A stretch of 18,016 nucleotides of DNA. It comes from Candidatus Nitrotoga sp. CP45. GTDB taxonomy: Bacteria > Bacteroidota > Bacteroidia > Flavobacteriales > Flavobacteriaceae. Under the pieces are notes generated by a model, which worked only from the letters and a program-made list of their open reading frames with translations, was not told the DNA's origin and searched no databases. The DNA is taken from positions 1 to 18,016 of the forward strand of contig CALQCV020000012.1 in the NCBI GenBank assembly GCA_943329165.2, in the 5' to 3' direction. Made by a program: the position numbers and the translations under genes. This document shows positions 14,490-18,016 of the stretch, in pieces (position 1 is the stretch's first letter; each line of letters opens with the position of its first letter).

Positions 14490-16247
14490 TTAATTTAATT
14501 CTTTTTCTGAAAGTTGTTTCGCATATAGTTCGGCATAATAACCGTCTTGGTTTACTAATTGATTATGAGTGCCTTCTTGAATGATTTGTCCTTCGTCAAT
14601 AATGATGATCTTATCTGCGTTTTTTGCAGAAGAAACTCTGTGGCTTACAATAATGGTTGTTTTGTCTTTAGAAATATGTAATAAATTATTCAAAATTTGC
14701 TCTTCGGTTTCGGTATCAACAGCTGAAAGACAATCGTCAAACAATAGGATTTTCGGATTTTTAATAATCGCTCGCGCAATTGAAACACGTTGCTTTTGAC
14801 CACCGGAAAGTGTGATGCCACGCTCACCTAAAATAGTTTCGTATTTTTTTTTGAAATTCACAATATTATCATGAACTACCGCTTCTTTAGCAGCGTTAAT
14901 TACTTCTTCGTCGGTAGCATTTTCCTTTCCGAATTTGATGTTGTTTTTAATCGTGTCCGAAAAAAGAAAAGCATCTTGCGGCACAATGCCAATGCTGTTT
15001 CGCAAGTCATTTAAATTTACTTCGTCTATCCTTTTGCCGTCGATAGTTATTGTCCCTTCTTTGATGTCATTCATTCGGGTAATCAATGATAAAATGCTCG
15101 ATTTTCCCGAACCTGTTTTTCCTAAAATGGCTAATGTTTCTCCTTTATTTACGGTAAAAGAAATGTTTTGCAACGCAGTAATTTCAGTATCTTCATAAGT
15201 GAAAGTTACATTTCTGAATTCTATTTCACCTTGAATGTTGGTTTTCTTAGTGGTTTTATTTTTTATTTCGGGTTCAATTTTCAGGAATTCATTAATTCTT
15301 TTTTGTGACGCTTCAGCTTCCTGAACTAATGAAGAAACCCAACCAATAGAAGCGACAGGCCAAGTTAACATATTAACGTACAAGATAAATTCGGCTATAG
15401 TTCCAATACTTTTTATGGTTCCGTCGATGTACATCATTCCACCAAAATAAATCACAATCAAATTGCTAACGCCAATCAACGCCAACATTAACGGTCCAAA
15501 AAGTGATTGAACTCCCGCCAAACTCATGCTTTTGGATTTACTTTCTTTAGCCAAATCATCTAAATTGCTCTGATATTTATTTTCCAAAGCATAGGCTTTT
15601 ACGACACGAATTCCGGAAAATATTTCCTGTGTAAAACTCGATACTTTAGACAAATATTGTTGGAAAATTGTACTTCGTTTATTGATTTCCTGACTTAATT
15701 TGAAAATGATAAAAGCAAGGATTGGCAACGGCAGAATAGTATATAAAGTAAGTCGAGGCGAAACATTAAACATATATATGATAACAACAGTAAAACTGAT
15801 AAAGGTATTTATAGAATACATCACAGCAGGTCCAACATATTGTCTAACTCTGGCAACATCTTCACTTATGCGGTTCATTAAATCACCAGTTCGGTTGCGT
15901 TTATAGAAATTTTGGTCCAGAACTTCATAATGTTTAAAGACTTCATTCTTCAAATCAAATTCAACATGGCGCGACATTACAATCAATGTTTGACGCATAA
16001 AGAATCGTAAAAGACCAGCAATCAATGTGGTAACTAATATCCAAAGAATGTTGTGAATTAATTCAGTTTTAATAATTTCACTGCTTACATTATTTCTATG
16101 AAAATCTTCAATAATCTTAAATGATTTACTAATCAATTTTGGGGTAAATAAAGAAAAAATCTGAGAGGCAATCGTCATGATAATTCCCAATAAAAAATGG
16201 AATTTATATTTGACAAAATATTTATTTAAATACTGAAGTTCTTTCAT
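14490..16247 (-). CDS. ABC exporter half-transporter (membrane domain fused to ATPase)
   Basis: This 585-residue protein is an MsbA/multidrug-type half-transporter that needs a second copy or partner. The N-terminal about 320 residues are an exporter transmembrane domain with roughly six helices (for example 17-35, 66-84, 143-161, 168-184, 253-272) and a coupling region FYKRNRTGDLMNRISEDV. The nucleotide-binding domain has Walker A GKTGSGKS (376-383), Q-loop Gln424, signature LSGGQ (480-484), Walker B ILLFD (500-504), D-loop SAVD (508-511) and H-loop His536. The residue after Walker B, normally catalytic Glu, is Asp505 (FDDCLSAVD). That occurs in the degenerate half of heterodimeric exporters such as BmrCD-like pairs and MdlA. 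No partner gene is adjacent, so the substrate and partner cannot be told. Confidence 0.93.
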   Translation of the reverse strand: MKELQYLNKYFVKYKFHFLLGIIMTIASQIFSLFTPKLISKSFKIIEDFHRNNVSSEIIKTELIHNILWILVTTLIAGLLRFFMRQTLIVMSRHVEFDLKNEVFKHYEVLDQNFYKRNRTGDLMNRISEDVARVRQYVGPAVMYSINTFISFTVVIIYMFNVSPRLTLYTILPLPILAFIIFKLSQEINKRSTIFQQYLSKVSSFTQEIFSGIRVVKAYALENKYQSNLDDLAKESKSKSMSLAGVQSLFGPLMLALIGVSNLIVIYFGGMMYIDGTIKSIGTIAEFILYVNMLTWPVASIGWVSSLVQEAEASQKRINEFLKIEPEIKNKTTKKTNIQGEIEFRNVTFTYEDTEITALQNISFTVNKGETLAILGKTGSGKSSILSLITRMNDIKEGTITIDGKRIDEVNLNDLRNSIGIVPQDAFLFSDTIKNNIKFGKENATDEEVINAAKEAVVHDNIVNFKKKYETILGERGITLSGGQKQRVSIARAIIKNPKILLFDDCLSAVDTETEEQILNNLLHISKDKTTIIVSHRVSSAKNADKIIIIDEGQIIQEGTHNQLVNQDGYYAELYAKQLSEKELN

Positions 16248-16441
16248 TGAAAATAAGCAAATCTGGATTTTAAAATCTATTTTTTATTAAAAGTCTAAAA
16301 AGATGTAAATTATTATATTCTTGATTTAAATTGATTTTATTACCAAATTACCAATCATTGCTGCTGTTAGTGAATTTTATTAAATATAGTTTTAATTTTC
16401 CACCGCCTTTTTTAAAACGTCTTAATTAATACACTTACAAA
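16248..16441. other. AT-rich gap between divergent ABC exporter gene and dehydrogenase pseudogene
   Basis: These 194 bases carry no open frame of note. A minus-strand CAGATTTG (16258-16265) one base off TAnnTTTG could serve the ABC exporter gene, ending 10 bases before its ATG. I find no strong hairpin and no exact promoter match on the plus strand, which fits a promoter decaying with the pseudogene but does not prove it. Confidence 0.3.
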
Positions 16442-17192
16442 ATGACCTCAAAAAACCACCAAAGCGGCGGAGCTTAAAAAAATGGATTTCGTTTTTGGTC
16501 AGCTATCTTTTGATAGTCACAAACAAATTGTTTTTTGTAATGACAAAGATACAGGATTAAAAGCAATTATTGGAATCCATAATACGGTAACGGAGCCAGC
16601 ACTTGGCGGTATGAGAATGTGGAATTATGCCAACGAATGGGCAGCGTTGAATGATGTTTTACCTCTTTCACGCGGATTGACTTATAAGTTTGCCATAACA
16701 GGTTTGAATCTTGGTGGCGGAAAAGCCCTAATTATTGGTGATGCCAAAACAGATAAAACGCCGGAAATGATTACACGTTTTGGTAAGTTTGTAAATTCGC
16801 TTAGCGGAAAATACATCACGGCATAAGATGTTAGTACAACTACCGAAGATATGGATAGAATTCATGACATAACTAAATTTGTTGCCGGAATTTCTATCGA
16901 AAAAGGTGGTTCAGGTAATCGTTCTCCTATAATAGCTTTTGTTGTTGATATGGGAATGACAGCTGCAACAATCAATGACGATACGATTTATAAAATTAAA
17001 GCCGAAGTAATTTATTGTGCAGCCAATATTCAATTGGCAGTAAGCCGTTCACGGATCAATATTAAGAGAAAGAGGAATTGCTTATGCGCCTGATTTCTTG
17101 ATTAATGCGGGTGGAATCATTAATGTTATGGCGAATTGGTTAAGTACGCTGAAGGCGAAGCAATCAGAAAAACAGAAAACGCTTCTAAATAA
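16442..17192 (+). pseudogene. decayed Glu/Leu/Phe/Val dehydrogenase gene
   Basis: The intact family (about 360-410 residues) oxidatively deaminates an amino acid with NAD(P)+. Here 16482-16823 encodes a clear N-terminal domain: VFCNDKDTGLKAII, TEPALGGMRMWNY, SRGLTYKFAITGLNLGGGKA with the substrate and catalytic lysines, and KYITA. A TAA at 16824-16826 replaces the GAA codon of the usual ITAED. The same frame continues ([24 protein letters not shown]), then jumps from VVDMGMTA to ATINDDTI near 16965, losing about 80 codons including the Rossmann NAD-binding fold. A +1 shift near 17040-17046 precedes [27 protein letters not shown], and a -1 shift at about 17127 precedes YGELVKYAEGEAIRKTENAS. 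The C-terminus is missing. A slipped A-tract near 16450 may also have detached the original ATG at 16442. The product cannot be functional. Confidence 0.93.
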
Positions 17193-17238
17193 AGCCGTTT
17201 ACTTCGTTAATTCGCCGCGCTCGTGTCAAAATATTTCA

Positions 17239-17246
17239 TATTTTTG
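17239..17246 (+). promoter_or_regulatory. -7 box of the nusB promoter
   Basis: TATTTTTG matches TAnnTTTG exactly and lies 42 bases before the nusB GTG start, just beyond the end of the pseudogene. No TTG is present 19-21 bases upstream. It would let nusB be expressed independently of the broken gene. Confidence 0.48.
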
Positions 17247-17288
17247 CAACGTGAAATTCGCTTTGTTAATTTTAAAAAGTTCTTACAG

Positions 17289-18016
17289 GTGTTAAACAGA
17301 AGACATATTCGAGTAAAAGTAATGCAATCCATTTATGCATTACATCAAAAAAATTCTGATGATATTGAAAAAGAAGAGAAATTTTTGCTTCACAGTATTG
17401 ATAGTATTCAGGATTTGTATTTAATTATGATGTCTTCACTGATTGAAATTAGAAAAAAAGAAGTTGTCTTTTTAGAAGCTTCAAGCAAAAAACATTTAGC
17501 TTCACCGGAAGAAAAAAATCCCAATAGAAAATTTGTCAACAATGCGGTTCTTCAATTATTGGAAGGAAGCAGCTCGTTAAGTATTGCTTTAGAGAAAAGA
17601 AAAATCAACAATTGGTCGATGAACGATGATTATATTTTGATTTTATTAAATGAGATCAAACAAAGTTCGTTTTATCGAAACTACATGAGTACTAAGAAAA
17701 GTTCTTTTGAAGAAGATAAAATATTTGTAGTAGATATGTTTACCGAACTGATTGCTCCAAATGAGAAGTTATACGAATATCTGGAAGACAATAAACTAAC
17801 ATGGGTTGATGATATTCCGTTAGTGAATACTCAAATTCAGAAACAATTGAAGCAGATTTCAGAAGCCGACGAATTTAGAGTAGCCAAATTATATAAAGAC
17901 CAAGAAGATAAGGAATTTGTAAGTCTGTTGTTCAGAAAAACAGTTCTTAACGAAGTCGAATTGGCCAAAGAATACATCGACAAAACACCAAATTGGGATG
18001 CCGATAGAATTGCAGA
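17289..18016 (+). CDS. nusB: transcription antitermination factor NusB, long Bacteroidota form (3' end outside)
   Basis: NusB, together with ribosomal protein S10 (NusE), takes part in rRNA antitermination. The 242 visible residues start at a GTG codon with (M)LNRRHIRVKVMQSIYALHQ, the characteristic NusB N-terminus (RRxxRxxxxQxLYA pattern). I prefer GTG at 17289 because the conserved NRRHIRVK begins two residues later; the first in-frame ATG, at M12, would cut it off. The Bacteroidota proteins are near 300 residues, roughly twice the E. coli protein, with a charged helical insertion or extension after the first helix and the rest of the NusB fold toward the C-terminus, here beginning with EFVSLLFRKTVLNE. 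The gene runs off the right edge. It follows the dehydrogenase pseudogene by 96 bases and has an own -7 box. Confidence 0.93.
   Translation, partial: MLNRRHIRVKVMQSIYALHQKNSDDIEKEEKFLLHSIDSIQDLYLIMMSSLIEIRKKEVVFLEASSKKHLASPEEKNPNRKFVNNAVLQLLEGSSSLSIALEKRKINNWSMNDDYILILLNEIKQSSFYRNYMSTKKSSFEEDKIFVVDMFTELIAPNEKLYEYLEDNKLTWVDDIPLVNTQIQKQLKQISEADEFRVAKLYKDQEDKEFVSLLFRKTVLNEVELAKEYIDKTPNWDADRIA

Noticed and set aside
16851..17295. Two open frames at 16851-17093 and 17098-17295 as separate small genes
   Set aside because: Their translations align consecutively with the middle and C-terminal parts of the dehydrogenase family; they are fragments of the pseudogene, and the second shifts out of frame after GGIINV.
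1..18016. CRISPR arrays, tRNA or rRNA genes, IS elements, prophage or defence islands
   Set aside because: No regular spaced repeats, cloverleaf sequences, transposase or phage-like genes were seen on either strand.

Overview
The window looks like chromosome of a low-GC member of the Bacteroidota, most likely Flavobacterium or a close relative. Supporting signs are the AT-rich sequence, Bacteroidota-type promoter elements (-7 TAnnTTTG) without clear Shine-Dalgarno sequences, a TonB-dependent receptor paired with a DUF4249 lipoprotein, a DUF3276 PUR-domain protein, a long NusB with an N-terminal extension, and a cyclophilin-FKBP fusion. Most of the window is core or housekeeping sequence. I see no phage, IS element, CRISPR array, tRNA or rRNA, and no defence or biosynthetic island.

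Layout. 1-864 (-): start of uvrB, running off the left edge. 930-2639 (-): rlmF and thiamine diphosphokinase, separated by a hairpin repeat. 2732-5924 (-): a two-gene outer-membrane unit, TonB-dependent receptor then DUF4249 lipoprotein, 4 bases apart. 6060-6731 (+): a secreted protein of unknown role, divergent from the receptor. A bidirectional terminator separates it from icd (6793-8016, -), an NADP isocitrate dehydrogenase of the eukaryote-like type. 8243-8593 (-) rplS and 8756-9436 (-) trmD are neighbours with an AT-rich inverted repeat and a good promoter between them. 9528-10460 (+): the dual-domain peptidyl-prolyl isomerase, closed by a textbook terminator. 10547-10855 (+): a small c-type cytochrome lipoprotein. 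10887-13464 (-): glycogen synthesis, glgA then glgC, with a terminator-like hairpin between them. 13575-13913 (+): a CsaA-like tRNA-binding protein. 14015-14419 (-): DUF3276 protein. 14490-16247 (-): an ABC exporter half-transporter. About 16442-17192 (+): a wrecked leucine/glutamate-type dehydrogenase gene. 17289 to the right edge (+): nusB, with its own promoter.

How the genes work together. glgA and glgC supply ADP-glucose and use it for alpha-glucan storage. The receptor/DUF4249 pair probably forms one outer-membrane uptake machine. rplS, trmD, rlmF and csaA concern ribosomes, rRNA or tRNA. uvrB is DNA repair and icd is the TCA cycle.

The most notable observations are the multiply broken amino-acid dehydrogenase (nonsense codon, in-frame loss of the NAD-binding fold, compensating frameshifts, lost C-terminus), the cyclophilin-FKBP fusion with both active sites apparently intact, the Asp-for-Glu change after Walker B in the ABC transporter, and several intergenic repeats that seem to carry regulatory signals. 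I did not find a convincing wholly new system. The best uncharacterised candidates are the receptor/DUF4249 pair and the divergent secreted protein at 6060-6731.
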